A stretch of DNA of 64,000 bases from Zarea fungicola (taxonomy: Eukaryota > Ascomycota > Sordariomycetes > Hypocreales > Cordycipitaceae). Shown here in pieces: positions 9,335-21,276 of this stretch. The stretch covers positions 62,001-126,000 of the forward strand of contig FWCC01000125.1 of assembly GCA_900169235.1 (NCBI GenBank), read 5' to 3'. Position numbers and translations under genes: made by a program. Numbering within the stretch: position 1 is the first letter of the stretch; each line of letters opens with the position of its first letter. The notes below the pieces were generated by a model, which had not been told where the DNA came from, searched no databases, and saw nothing but the letters and a program-made list of their open reading frames with translations.

Positions 9335-12300
9335 TCATCCGTCCGGATCCATGTCAAGCAGCTCCTTGGCTGCCATCCACAACTCTGCCACTTCGTCAAA
9401 ACTCGCTGGTCGTGGACGGAGACTCCTCTGGCATTGATTTCCAACTTGCAGATCATCCAAACTTTGACTCTCGCTGTTCTCTGAGCATGTCTTGCTTCTC
9501 TCATTCTCTTGACTGGGTCGCATTCCGTATTCCTTGGCTTGCCATGGATTGCTCTGTTCCTCGTTCCCATCAACCTCGGCGAATCTGACTCGAGCTGCTG
9601 CCGCCACAAAGTCCTTGTCCAGCTTCAGTTTACCTTCTGGTGTGCCATAATGAGCATCGGTATCCGGAGGCTCAATCTGATCTGATGCCATCGTTGCATC
9701 TCGAATATCTTTGAGCCGTTCAGTAAACTTTTCAAACACCCGAGTTCTCTTTTCGGCTGACTCTGCTCTGCGCCTCCACATGCCAACGTCCTGCCTTAAT
9801 TTACTCATCTCCTGAAGCTGTGTTTCTTCCTGCCCTCGACGATGCATGTTGACCCTCTTATTTTGCCTCACCAACTGATTATGAAGAGATAGAATAATTT
9901 GGCTGAGTCCTGTGGCTGCCTCAGAATTGTCCATATACTCAGGAGATATGCTGTATCTGTGATACAAGTTCAGATGGCGGATGATTGCCCATGAATCCTG
10001 ACGTGGGTAAAATTCGCCTTGCAGGCAGGCTTCCCAATCTCTTTTTCCATAATCCTCGCCGCATAGCCCCTGTATTTTCTCCTCAGTTGTATGAGAGTTC
10101 CTGATTCGACTCTTTCCGGCATTAATCAAACTGCGTATTGCTGACGCTCGCAGCGAGACGCCATCGCTGACAGAGGATCGAATAACTTTTGCCATGGGAC
10201 TCTTTTGTGGCACGCCATTTCTCCAAACTCCTACCGGTGCACAATGAGGTGCTCTGAATATGTCATCTTCTACTTGAGCATGCAAATTTCTCATCGGTCC
10301 ACTCTTGGCTCGTCGCAGCTTCCGCCCATTAGCTTTGATTGGGCTCGCTTGCTGAGTATTTTTGCTTCCAATGCTGCCTGAGACATCACTCGTTCGAGGG
10401 GCTTCTATCACGGATTTCTTCCAACTTTGTAGATTCATAGACTTTGAAGGGCTACCTGTCAACTGCTCATTGTCTCTTCTTTTATAGCGTTTTAGCTGAT
10501 ATTTGGAATCTGTGGCTGGAGACTGTGCGCCAAGTCTACCAGGTACTGTCGTTGATCCGAATTCATTCATGGTGATATCTCGCAAGTTCTCTTGGGCCTT
10601 TCCGTTCGGCGTTTTGTTTTGGACTTCCTCGAGCCTACAGTTAGAAGTTGAGAGAGTTGAGAGAGTTGGAGAGTAAAACTTCGGAGGTGTGCCTTCTCCC
10701 GAGTTTGCGCGACTCTTTGGCTTTTGCTCCGGTTGTGGCAGATTAGGCCCATACGTTTGGTCAGACTTAACCATAAGGGAATTGGCGAGTGAATCAATCG
10801 AAGACAGCCTCGGTGGTACTGTGAATCTCTTTCTCTTCGTCGGGGAGTAGCTGCGCATACCATTTTCTGTCTGGGTCCCTTCTGTAACAGTGGAATACCT
10901 TGCGTTTTGCTGCAAAGTTGCCCCTGTATGTTGCTGAGTATCGTTGCTGCTTTGTTCTTCTGCAATCGCCGCTGCTTTTTTTGAGCGTGCAGCTTGAGGG
11001 CTTTCCTCTAAAGTTGGACTCAGTGTAGTGACGCTGGCTTTTTGTTTCAGAAAGCCTGATGCTCTCTTTGCTACACTTGGAGGTTTTGGCCGAGTCATGT
11101 TAGATGCGTGATTTCCAATGTCAGAATCATCCGTATTATTTCTGGTCAAAGTTGCCGAGTTTGGTCGTATTTGAGGGAAGTCCCGCGGCAATCTTGTCAA
11201 AAAAGTTTCCGACGCCGAGGGTCGAAGAAGTGGCTTGGAGAAGCTACCGCCCGATGTGTGTCTCCTGCGGTGCGTCCCAAGTGATTTCATTTGCCTGACA
11301 ATGTCTCTCCAGTTGGAAATAAGCATTTCTGTGACTCTGTTGGCGATAAGTATCTTGTCTACAGCTGGTTGGACATTCTTAGAGCTGCTCCCAGGTCTGG
11401 TCCTCCGGGTATCTCTCCGGACTTGCTGTGTTGCAGGTGGCAGGACAAGTAGACCAGAATCGAGGGCGGCAATCTTCATTGTGTACGTTTGCAGCAAATC
11501 ACCAACCAGCAATGGACCAAAACAGATGCTCAGCGCCCCGTATCCCATCAAGTCCGTCGTGGGTAGTGGCAATCCAGCGTCATCTTCCCTCGGAGCAAGC
11601 TCAGCGATGCGCCCAATCATGCTTAAAAGCCCAAATAATGCGCAAATTAGCTCTCTTCGGTATTGTGATTCGATTGTCCCGATGGCCAGTGCAATAAGCC
11701 TAGCTCTAACTTTTGTTTGATTCGTCCGAGGAAACTCGGGCTCCGCATGAAGTTGTGATTGAATAGCGATAAATGAATCAAATAGCAGTAAAGACCCGAG
11801 AATGCCTCCGGGCAGTGTTGATAGCAGTCTCTTTAGAGTGGATGCAATGTCATGGACGGAGTACTGAATATGGAGAGGCAACGTCGCTGAACGCACAGTT
11901 CCCGTTATGTCACCGCCGCCTTTGTCCATGTGACAGTAGTAATCAAATAAGGCGCTAACTACTTTCATTGAGCCGGGTATACGAAATATTCCGCGAGTGT
12001 CGGCGTTTTGTGCCACGTACTGAGCGGTAGCTCGAATACATGTCGGCAGGATCAGAGCACATGGCGCGTACTCTGACGGCAGGTAGAGCGAACTTTTGCC
12101 ACTAAGACGAACCATGGATTGCAGATCTAAAACACTTGGAGCTTCCCTTCTGCTGTGAATTAGATGCGCCAAGTCGGATGCACTTCTTCTGTGGCGGGAT
12201 TTTGAAACGTCGTACTCTTTGGAGCTGGAAGGTCGACTGGTAGTGGGCCAGAACATACGATGGAACCACTTGCGTTTGGGTTTGTCGACATCATCCTAGA

Positions 12301-12672
12301 AGCATTAGCGATTTACTTTGAAACAACTATTAGTCTGCATCTAACTTGTTTCTCATCAAAGTCATCCAGTATCAGAGGGCGGATGCCATGCTTTTTCGTC
12401 GTCAGCCTTGACTGATAAACGTGTTTCGGAGCTCAAACCTTTTTTGCCAGTCGATTGTATTCTTGTACGAAGATGGCCCTGTCCTCGACTTCATCGGCGT
12501 CTCTCAGAAGGCCGAGGTCGCCACTGGTGGAAGTCCACGTATGACTGCTGAAAAGAGGTCGATCATTCTGCGCCAAGCCGTGAAATGTTGAACTTGGTGG
12601 TAGTGATGGCTTGTCGAACACACTCCCTGGGAGCATCAGTAGCGGTGGAGGGTTGTTTAATTTTGATTCCAT
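9335..12672 (-). CDS. RhoGAP-domain protein
   Basis: Probable GTPase-activating protein for a Rho-family GTPase, 1079 residues. Exons on the minus strand are 12672-12439, 12390-12346 and 12295-9335. Introns are 12438-12391 (48 nt, CTGAC branch point) and 12345-12296 (50 nt, GCTAATG then CTAG), both phase 0. Splicing gives the continuous EYNRLAKKHGIRPLILDDFDEKQ region. The RhoGAP domain spans roughly residues 165-430. The arginine finger is R198 in GIFRIPGS, and later hallmarks include SLLLFDSFIAI and YGALSICFGPLLVG. The rest is Ser/Thr-rich and disordered, with a short coiled coil near 870-920 (about 11 heptad-like turns with Arg, Glu and Lys). Which GTPase it acts on cannot be read from the sequence. 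The start is the first ATG in the spliced frame. Confidence 0.85.
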
Positions 12673-13565
12673 GCTTAATCCTGGGCAAAGAAACCAGAAA
12701 AACACGACTTGAGCGGCTCAAAATAGCAAACAGATGCGAATGGGTGGTTGACATCTGCACCTGCCAAGCTCGAGGTTGCCAGCTGCAGCATCCACCATAA
12801 CAACGGAGATGGCCACTGCAAGGAAATTGCCACAGTGAGATAAAATTAAGAATTTGTGTTTTTGTTTTGTTTTCTTTCCTGCGTGACTAAGGCGCATATT
12901 GGGATGGTTCCTTCTCTCGCTCTTCAAACTAATTCTTGCAAGTCTTGGAAGGCTTGGAAGTCTTGAGCATGAATCGACCATTTCCAAAGTACACATTAAA
13001 TAAATAGGGTGCCGGGAGCCAATAACATAAAATTACTAAATTTTTAATAGATACGTACGACGTGTATTGTCAGATGTAACCTGTTGTTATACGGTATAAT
13101 CCGAAGACTACGTGCTCCTTGAGGCATGAAAACGAAACCAATCATTGGCGCATAAAGTTTGAGTAGCAAGTAAGGCAAGTTAGAAATTTGAGATTTTCTG
13201 CCAATTCATAACGGCTCTCGTACAATTACATACCAGACAGTACCATTCGGTAAGCCGCTGAAGCCACCCTACCTGATCAGATCATATAACTACAATCTCT
13301 CTGCGTGGAATATTGAGTAGTACCCTATATCCAAACTTGATCATTCGCCAGGAAAACAATAATAATAAAAATAAAAATAAAAGTACTGTATTTTGCATTC
13401 CTTGTTTCCAAATCTAAGGAAACGCTCAAATATCCAACAAGACAGCTATTAATTGCGGCTGAGGCCTGGAGAACAGGGCATTATCTCCCCCATAGCAACA
13501 ATGCAAGCTCGTAAATGATTATGACTGAGGCTACCACTTTTTTTTTGAGCCGCCTCTGCTCGGTT
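12673..13565. other. Intergenic region
   Basis: Upstream of the RhoGAP gene and downstream of the membrane-protein frame. It contains an A-rich ATAA/AAAT simple-sequence patch at about 13360-13385. No gene is supported. Confidence 0.5.
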
Positions 13566-14220
13566 TCAGAGGTCTGAGAGGTCCGAAAACTCTGAGTCCG
13601 AGTTATAAACATCCGCCAGAATGTCTGCCATATATTCCATCCACAATTCAGCTCTCCGCAGCCGCGCCTTTTCCTTCTCTTTCGCCAGATGCGTGAGATC
13701 CTCGTCTGCGAGCAGCTTCAAGTCGACGAACTCACTCGACAGGATTTGCGCGGTAGGCGCGACAATCCACAAGAGTAAAAATAAAAATATCATAGTCTTG
13801 ATGGTCAGCCACTCTGCAAACATGTTCCCAGACGCTACTGCGGCGAAGAGCAAGTCTATTGTTCCGAGGGCAGCCCATTGCATCACTTCTCTGTTGAAGT
13901 GGATGCCAATATTGACTTTTTCATCCGGAATGTGATACCCGTAATCTTCACAATTTTTGTATATTATTGGTAACATGAGTTCGGCCATGGCAAGGCGACC
14001 GCTGCATAGACCGAACCCTCCCCAATACATACCAATAAAGCAGCTGCCATAGAAACAGCACACTACTGCGGCGTCGGAGGAGACATCTCCGTTACCGCCA
14101 ATCAAGATCAATCACGCTAGCATCCCCCTGCAACCAGGCCAGAATAGTGCGAAGGCCAGCGGGAGGCACATGAAGCTGCGGCGAAGGCGGAGTTGAATAG
14201 ACGTAGCAGGCTGAAGGGTG
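13566..14220 (-). CDS. Hypothetical membrane protein, 5' end unresolved
   Basis: I do not recognise this gene. Two exons are supported on the minus strand: an open stretch ending at 14096 and an exon 14043-13566 ending with TGA. They join across 14095-14044 (52 nt, GTAACG donor, GGCAG acceptor). The joined reading has a proline-rich start with LHVPPAGLRTILAWLQGD, then a hydrophobic segment around CFIGMYWGGFGLCSGRL. A second hydrophobic block, TIKTMIFLFLLLWIVAPTA, follows, and then a charged Glu/Lys/Arg helix and an acidic tail ending FSDLSDL. The frame is open back to 14220, where a stop appears, and no ATG lies in it, so at least one more 5' exon is needed. It could also be a decaying gene. 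Confidence 0.4.
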
Positions 14221-15763
14221 TTATTTGAAGGATGTCGTTGGTCAGGGTTGAGCTGCACATTAGTCTAGTAATATTTTCTTGGTTGGCAGAATTTTTCATG
14301 CCTTCTACAGGGGATAGGGGCTTTTTATAACATATCTGGCACCTGAGTGTGGCATGTCGGGTGGCGTGCATCATCCCTTGCCCAGGACGAAAATCTAATA
14401 ACGCCTCAGTCAAAGCCCATTGTTCCCTCAGTATTGAAGACGCAAAGACGGTTACGTTCTCGCTACCGATCCACTCTTTTGAACTGCAGCATGAGCATCG
14501 ATTCTGGCAGTCCCCTTGAACCTGGCCCGGCTTTGGCTTCGTCTGGCTCTCAATTGATCAGGACACCAAAAGCTAGGCTGACAGAGATGCAAGGCAATAT
14601 ATATTTCTGCTTCTATGAGAATGCACGGTCGCATTTTGACTCCATGAGTTCGCAGCGTAAATGTGGCGGCCGGCACAGACGTAACATGAAAAGATTGTTT
14701 AGTGTGATCTAATGCATACAACACATACAACACATACAACACCTACAACACACCCAAAGCATCTAAAGCATACAAAGCATATGACTCTAATGCCGTTTCG
14801 CAACCATACTATCGGGATATATAGAATCGTTTATAGAGCATGACGTCCAATTCAGAATAGATGTGTTGGGCAAAGACTTCTTCAACATTTTATGGAAATC
14901 TTCAGCTACCTCTCCATTGCTAATCGAGAGGCGGTCACGTCAGAATTCACGAACAACTACAGTATTCAGAGAGCGGAGGCCACATTTTAGTCTGGCCGCA
15001 AAAAAGATTTTGGTTCAGAAAGGCGCATTCCGCAGATAAAGATTACCCCCCTGGACACGACACGGCCCCTTCATTTGAACGATTGGAGCTGTCATATCCA
15101 GAATTGATCCACAAAGACGATGTGCTGTGCCAAGAGTCTATAGGTACATACTAAGTGCAAGAAAGCCGAGTCAAGGTTTGGCATTGTTTGAACTGGGTCT
15201 CCGTGTGCCTCGTACCGTGGCTCCTTAAATTCTGTCGATAACATATTGGCCAGCAAGTGGGCAATAGTATTAATACAGGGGTTGTCTCAAACTCTTCCTC
15301 TTCAAACATATGGCATATCTAGCTTCAATATCCTCAACTAGTACTTCGCAGAATGACTTCTCAGGCTCCCTCGTTCACACTAAACATATTCCCACGTCAA
15401 AGACAGTCCCACGCAGCAAACGAGTTCCACGACAAACAAGTCCTGCCAAACCGCCAAGATCAGACACAGCAAAATATTCCAGAGATGGAGATTTTGCAAG
15501 TGATATCCTCAACTAGAGGCTTTTTTTTTTTTTTTGGCTCAAATTTTAGTCTGATATTGTCAAACTTCATATTCACCATGGGCTCAGCTACCACACAGTG
15601 AAAAGCCACTTTAAATCTGTCCCAAAGCAGACGCATACTGCCGTTATCGATAACAGTCACAGCCGCGACTAGAGAAAAAAGTTGAGAGTGCAGACCGCTG
15701 CCATCGACATTCCCCCACCATTTAAAGACACTTAAGAACGAACCGAAAAAATAATAATACAAA
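14221..15763. other. Intergenic region with tandem repeat
   Basis: About 1.5 kb without a convincing gene. It may contain the missing 5' exon of the membrane-protein gene (a TATAAAA-like motif lies near 14323 on the minus strand). It holds the 9-nt tandem array at 14715-14780 and the ALB1-like gene's promoter. Confidence 0.5.
14715..14780 (+). repeat. 9-nt tandem repeat (CATACAACA-type), about 7 copies
   Basis: Seven consecutive 9-nt units, the first three identical (CATACAACA), followed by diverging copies ending in CATACAAAG. No coding frame uses it. Confidence 0.85.
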
Positions 15764-16466
15764 ATGGCCAAGGCAAAAGGTATGGCGCACTCAAACCGTT
15801 CCAAATCTTCGTTTATTATTCCCATTAGACGAGCAAAAAAAAAAAATTATTAATTAGATCAACCCTCTTCCAGCGCAACCTTCCAAGCGATCCCGCGCCG
15901 CTCGCCGCGCCACCTCGCCCAGCATCAACACCGACAAGTCCCTCAAAGATGTCCAGCTCCCTCAGGGCTCCAAACCCGCTGGTGACCGCCCATCCGTCCT
16001 GGCCGTGCACCACTCGGCCGGCGTGCAGAAGAAGATTGGCCAGCGCAAGTCGCACATGTCCGCCAAGGCCCGCAAGCGCCGCGAAAGGGGAATGGAGATG
16101 GCCGAGGCCGTCATGGAGCGCACCTCGATCAAGGTGAAGCAGAGCCTTACACGCGCACGCGCAATCGATCAAAGACGTAAAGGCTGGGATGCTATCAATA
16201 AGGAAGTCGACCAGGGCGTCGAGGACGAGGTGGATTCCGACAAGGAGGAAGAGGAAGAGATGGACGCCGAGGATGACGGCCCTGCCAAGACGGCCAAGGG
16301 TGCTGCTTCTGCAGCTGTGCCAGCCTCCAAGAAGAGCAAAAGGCAAAAAGCGAGGGCTATGCTTTCTGGGAATGCGTGGGAGTCCGATGAGGACATTGCC
16401 AACGGTGTTGCTGCTGCTGCTGCGGAGCCGGCTCCCGTTGATGACGATCTTAACGAAATTTTGTAG
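15764..16466 (+). CDS. ALB1: ALB1-like ribosome biogenesis protein
   Basis: Small basic protein of 60S ribosome biogenesis. In yeast Alb1 is a partner of the shuttling export factor Arx1. Exon 1 is only 16 nt (15764-15779, encoding MAKAK). The intron 15780-15873 (GTATGG donor, TTCCAG acceptor) joins in phase to exon 2, 15874-16466, giving 202 residues. The N-terminus reads MAKAKAQPSKRSRAARRATS and is followed by TDKSLKDV and a PSVLAVHHSAGVQKK segment typical of the family. A Lys/Arg-rich helix follows, then an acidic Glu/Asp run near 145-155, a second basic patch and a tail ending DDDLNEIL. A 16-nt first exon is easily missed by gene finders. The gene name rests on remembered family features. 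Confidence 0.8.
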
Positions 16467-16729
16467 AGAAAAGAAGTCGACACTTGATAGACATTCACTT
16501 GTTTGTCCTTCTTTCATGAGCATGATGGCGTTTTAGGGCAATATGATTTTTTTTGGGGGGGTTAAAAAAAAGGGAATATGATTGTTTTTATTTAATCAAA
16601 TATTTCAAGACGTTGTTCTACACATTGCACTCTCTATGAAGCACAAAATAAAACCCAGTATTCACAAAGAGAATCCTTCCCCGCAAGGCCGGCAGATGAT
16701 CTTTCCAGATGCCCTCCCATGCCCAGAAC

Positions 16730-17680
16730 CTACTGCTGCTTCTTCACAATCCCTTCTAGATGCAGCCTCATTGTCCGTCCCAGCTCTCCCTCGGCTGGCT
16801 TCGTCTCTCGCGCCCCCATAGTCTCCACCACCTCCTTCTTGATCTTCTTCACCAGCGCCGCCATCGTCTCCTGATCCACGGGCTTGCTGCCCTTCTTCCG
16901 GCCCAGCACCAGATCCACCTTCATGCCCTTGGCCAAGAACCCGCTCAGCTGCCGCATCTTGGTCTGCAAGTCATGTTCGCCAATCGACCACGTCATCTCT
17001 AGCTCCTTGCTCTTTGGCTTCGCGCTCGCCTTCTTCTTCTCCTTGCGCTCCTTTTCCTTGAGAAACTCTTCAAACTTGTTGACAATCTGACATAGTGCAA
17101 ACTGCTCCGGCGCTGCTGATGATGATGCGGGCTTTCCTTGCTGAGCCTCTGCTCCGCCGGCGGCGGCGGTGGCGGCACCGCTGCCCTTTCCTTTGCCCTT
17201 GGCTGAGCCCCCAGCGGGAATGTAGGGCCGAATCATGCGCAGGGACTCCGTCTCCTGATCGAGCTTGCTCATGACGTAGCGCGTCGACAGCGGCCCGGCG
17301 ACGGAGCCGTTTTCGAGGACCATGATTTTGGGGTCTTTAATCTCGTGGTCCTGCGGCATGCGGTCCCGCCGCGAGCGCTCAATGTCCTCGGCCGTCGTGA
17401 AGAGCCGGCTGAAGCCTCGGTCGCTGTCCTCGACGACGACATCGTGAAGACCAGTGGCACCGCGCGGACCGCGTCGTGACGGGCCGCCGGCGTAGGTGCG
17501 CACCTGGCCGATAGCCAAGGTGCTCGGGGAGGAGGAGGCGGCGACAGAATGGAGCACGTGGCCAGCGGCGGCAAGCTGTCGAGGGGGTGCTTCACGCAGC
17601 GCGGTGGGAGTCGAGACAAAGACCCGGTAAAGGGCGGTCCGAGAGTTGAAGAGGCATTTGCAATTGGTTAGTGCCGCCAT
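16730..17680 (-). CDS. Mitochondrial translation initiation factor 3
   Basis: Probable mitochondrial IF-3 (Aim23 type), which keeps ribosomal subunits apart and helps start-codon selection. It is one exon of 316 residues. The N-terminus is a basic, hydroxylated presequence to about residue 60. An N-domain-like segment (112-152) reads HEIKDPKIMVLENGSVAGPL. A Gly/Ala/Lys-rich insert covers 158-190 and a Lys/Glu helix linker 203-222. The C-domain (225-316) starts KELEMTWSIGEHDLQTK and continues GFLAKGMKVDLVLGRKKG, the most diagnostic part. It is divergent from the IMP1 gene over 344 nt, so two mitochondrial genes share a promoter region. Confidence 0.85.
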   Translation of the reverse strand: MAALTNCKCLFNSRTALYRVFVSTPTALREAPPRQLAAAGHVLHSVAASSSPSTLAIGQVRTYAGGPSRRGPRGATGLHDVVVEDSDRGFSRLFTTAEDIERSRRDRMPQDHEIKDPKIMVLENGSVAGPLSTRYVMSKLDQETESLRMIRPYIPAGGSAKGKGKGSGAATAAAGGAEAQQGKPASSSAAPEQFALCQIVNKFEEFLKEKERKEKKKASAKPKSKELEMTWSIGEHDLQTKMRQLSGFLAKGMKVDLVLGRKKGSKPVDQETMAALVKKIKKEVVETMGARETKPAEGELGRTMRLHLEGIVKKQQ

Positions 17681-18024
17681 TGTTGCCGTCCAAGGAGTGA
17701 TGTCGGATGTTAAGAGGTTGGCGGAGATGAAGGAGGAGGTGGGTGTTCGGAGAGCTTGGCTAGCTTGTAGCGAGCTTGCCTACCAGCGCCCCACACGGCC
17801 CAACAGCTATCATCGTCATTCAGCGAACATGTCTTGACGAACAACCTTCATCCTCGAGCGCAAGAAGCAGAGGCGCGCCAAAGCAACCCAAAACTTACCT
17901 AGCCACTGCGGTAGGATAAAACACTCATAATGAACCGCTTGGCGACATCATAGCGTTACGCGATCCCTGCCTCATATACAAAATACACTACAGAGCACCG
18001 GCGCTCACATATTCACACACCACG
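17681..18024. promoter_or_regulatory. Shared divergent promoter of mitochondrial IF3 and IMP1
   Basis: A 344-nt interval between start codons that point away from each other. Both products act in mitochondria. No clear TATA box is seen. Confidence 0.55.
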
Positions 18025-18701
18025 ATGACCTTCAACTCCCCCTTGTCCCGGATACTGGCCAGGTATCCCCGGATGGCCCGCGCATTCTCCTCTCCTCGAA
18101 GCAGCCAAAGTCGTAACCGCTTCACAAACTACACCCACAAGCACTACTTTCGCCTGGGGCTCGGCTGCATAAGCTTAACCGCCTTGTCCCACCAATTCTT
18201 TACAAAAGTCTACCATGTGACGCCCGCGGAGGGTCCGTCCATGCTCCCCACGTTTAATTTGTTTGGCGATTGGATTCTCATCGACATGCGGTGCGGTCTT
18301 GGTCGTGACGTCGGCGTCGGCGATCTTGTCGCGTACAAAATTCCTATCAAGCGCTACCAGATGGGGGTGAAGCGCATCATTGGGATGCCAGGGGACTTTG
18401 TGTCTACAGGAACCCCAGGCGAGGACGGGGAGGATGCCACGATTCAGGTTAGCTTTCAACACTCGATTATCGTGACGTATTTAATGATCTATGGTACAGT
18501 CAACGCTAACTGTTATATAAACAGGTTCCGGCTGGCCACTGTTGGATTGTGGGGGACAATTTAAAAGCCTCAAGAGACTCTAGGATGTATGGCCCATTAC
18601 CGCTTGGCCTTATTCAAGGCAAAGTAGTAGCAAGGATTTTACCCTGGGAGGAGCGCCGATGGTTCACAAATCCATTTGAAGTACAAGTGGACGAGAAATA
18701 G
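18025..18701 (+). CDS. IMP1: Mitochondrial inner membrane protease subunit 1
   Basis: Signal-peptidase-like serine protease (S26 family) that removes sorting peptides from proteins delivered to the mitochondrial intermembrane space. Exons are 18025-18447 and 18525-18701. The intron 18448-18524 is GTTAGC...AACAG, phase 0, with a CTAAC branch point. The product has 199 residues. The Ser/Lys dyad is visible: S72 in EGPSMLPTF and K116 in GVKRIIGMPGD. The box GHCWIVGDNLKASRDSRMYG lies just after the splice join, as expected in the family. A hydrophobic segment at 43-57 would anchor it in the inner membrane. The stretch before it is rich in Arg and Ser, like a presequence. Subunit 1 rather than 2 is preferred from the overall pattern. 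Confidence 0.9.
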
Positions 18702-19218
18702 CTGGGAGAGTTAGCTAGCATGTATCATCACTGTATAGTAAATAACGGTAATGGAAGGAAGTTTATAAGGGTATACCATAGTAGAACATCACTCTCTAAT
18801 TACACCATCCTTCAACTATGCCATTCGCATCCTTCCTGGGCTTAGAAAATCGAAATTATAAAATGCTGGGCGAGCAGCAATAACGCGCTGCATATGCTTT
18901 GTACAAGATGAGTAAGAAGAGAAGAAAGGGAAGAAACCGAGACAACTGCCATTCCAGCGGTATCCCGCTACCACAACTACGGGGAAGCAGGTAAGTCAGA
19001 CCACCGAGAGACAAAACAGAAAACTCCAGGGCTTAGCAAATTCAAGCCAGCCTCGGGAAGACGAAACGCAGCCTAGATAAACCGTAGGTTGCTTTCAACC
19101 AATACGCCTGCCGGGCCAATGCGGCCTGCAACGCCAGTTATCCATCCGCTGTGCGGCAGATTAAAACGCTGCGCCTCCGTTTGGGGGGGGCGTATTCAAC
19201 GAGCAGAAAATGGATGAC
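18702..19218. other. Convergent intergenic region
   Basis: About 520 nt between the 3' ends of IMP1 and VAC8. No feature beyond probable 3' untranslated sequence is seen. Confidence 0.5.
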
Positions 19219-21276
19219 TTAGCCCTCAATATGGGCCTTGGACATGCTTTGCCCAAGAAGTTCCAAGCATCGCTGGGCCAGGTTGACTACTTCGCCCTCA
19301 TCTTCCTCCTCAAACTCGGGTTCTGTATCAATTTGTCGGTTTGCAATGCTGCGGATATGTTCAATTATATCATTGGCCTTACCAATGAGGCCGATCAGTG
19401 TCTTATCTTCTGATTCAAATAGCTGAAGCAGCGTCCAGACTGCAATGTGTTGAAATGTAGCATCGCCAGACTGGAGGAAGCGACACAAATAGCCATGAAT
19501 ACCACCATTAGGTTCGTTCCAGTTTTGGACAAAGATAGAGTAGTCGCCGACTTCAAACGGGTTAGTAATGGCGGGGAAACTATGCAGCAAGAGTTGCCTA
19601 CCTTTAGATGAGAGATTGCCGAGAGCGGCAGCACTGTTGCCCTGAACTTCAATGCTGGGTGAGTGGGTTAGAGGTATCAATATGTCACAGACGCCAAGGT
19701 TGAGCAAATGCGACTTGAGGTCATCGCTAAGGGCCAAAACGGCAATGGCGGCAGTCATTTCGGACTGGACAGTTACTGGAACATCGAGGACTAGCTGCTT
19801 GCACTTTTGCACTGCACCGGCATCCAAAACCAGAGCCTTGTTCCTGTCAGAGCTGGCCGCTAGGTTTCGTAGGGTAGAAATGGCGTGGCATTGAATTTCC
19901 TCGTTGTCTGTAGAACCCAGAAGATCAACCAGAGGCTTCAAGAAGTTGGCTTCAATTATCGGAGACTCGTTCATCGGATGGATAGAAATGTTGCGGATGC
20001 AGGCAACGGCCGAAAGAATCAAGGGCAGATACGACGACTGGAGAAGGCGGAGCAGAGGAGACAAGCCGTTGGCCCGAACAATGTCGAGTTGATACTTTTC
20101 GTCGGAAGCGAGATTTCGGAGAGCGAGAGCGGCTTGGCACTGGACCTTTGGGGAGGACGACTCCATGAGAGCAACCAAAGACTGCACAAGCTTGGTTTCT
20201 GAGGTTGCGAGCTTCCTTCGATTATTGCCGTCTACGGCAATGTTGCTGAGTGCTGTTGTGCAGTAGTACTGAACATCGACATCGGGAGATGCAAGTAGCT
20301 GCACAAGTACAGGAATGGCACCGGCGTTGACAAGCTGTTGGCGGTTCTCGTCTACATGCAACATGTTAGTCGTTGGTGTTGACAGCTTGCAGATGATATC
20401 GATAACGTACCTGAGTGCGTCATATTGAGGAGAGCACCAGTAGCATTGCGTTGGACTCGCATGTCTCTGGATTTTGCCAGTCGGGTTAGCGGTCCCAAGG
20501 CACCGGATCGAGCAATCTTAGCCTTGTTCTCTTCATGGGTAGCGAGATTGGTAATGCAACCGACAGCGTTGCATTGCACTTCGACATTTGGCGATAGCAT
20601 CTGCCTAATCAATGGTGTGAGGCCACCAAGCTGAACGATTAGGACTTTGTTTTCCGCTGCGATACATGTTAGCTATTATGTTTTCCTTTGCTCGGGGGAC
20701 GATTGGCGTACTGTTGACGGCGAGGTTACCGAGTGCCGCACTGGCAGCTCGCTGGACTTCGACATCGGAGCTTTGAAGAAGGAAGAGGATGGGTTCAAGT
20801 GTATCACGATCGACCTCGCGTACATCTACATCTGGAGTCAGTGTCAGGTATCGGCGGCTTGCGTAGAAAAGAAATCGTACCGCGCTCGGTAATTTCGGCA
20901 AATGTCAAGCTTGCGCTTCGTTGGAGGTCTATGTTTTCCGAAAAGACCAGGGTGCTGAGGGCTCGGAGGGGCTCGCCGGAGAAGAAGTCTGTCTCGCCAC
21001 GCTATTTGGACTGTCAACATTGAAGGGACTGGAAGGAAACCACTGGGGGCAAAGTTGGCGAGATTGGACTGACATTTTCGAGAAACTGAAGTAGGTCCGC
21101 AACAGCTTCACGCTCGCTGTCTGCGAGGACAGGCTCATAGAGACTATCTCGGGATCGGCCTGGAAAGCAACTGTAAGAATGCGGCGCGGTGCAAGAGAAT
21201 GGCGATTGTGCCGGCCGGGTCGAAGCACGGCGATCGGAGACGCACCTCCACAGCATGATGAACTACAGATACCCAT
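19219..21276 (-). CDS. VAC8: Vacuolar armadillo-repeat protein Vac8
   Basis: Vacuole-membrane armadillo scaffold used in vacuole inheritance, nucleus-vacuole contacts, fusion and selective autophagy. Seven minus-strand exons were rebuilt with matching phases: 21276-21246, 21159-21074, 21001-20881, 20831-20712, 20656-20411, 20351-19602 and 19550-19219, giving 561 residues. The first exon, 31 nt, encodes [11 protein letters not shown]2 is the N-myristoylation site and Cys 4, 8 and 9 are probable palmitoylation sites, which anchor the protein to the vacuole. Armadillo repeats run from about residue 60 to 510, with highly conserved blocks [16 protein letters not shown] and [16 protein letters not shown]. 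The tail EEEDEGEVV is acidic. Length and layout match yeast Vac8. Confidence 0.93.
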
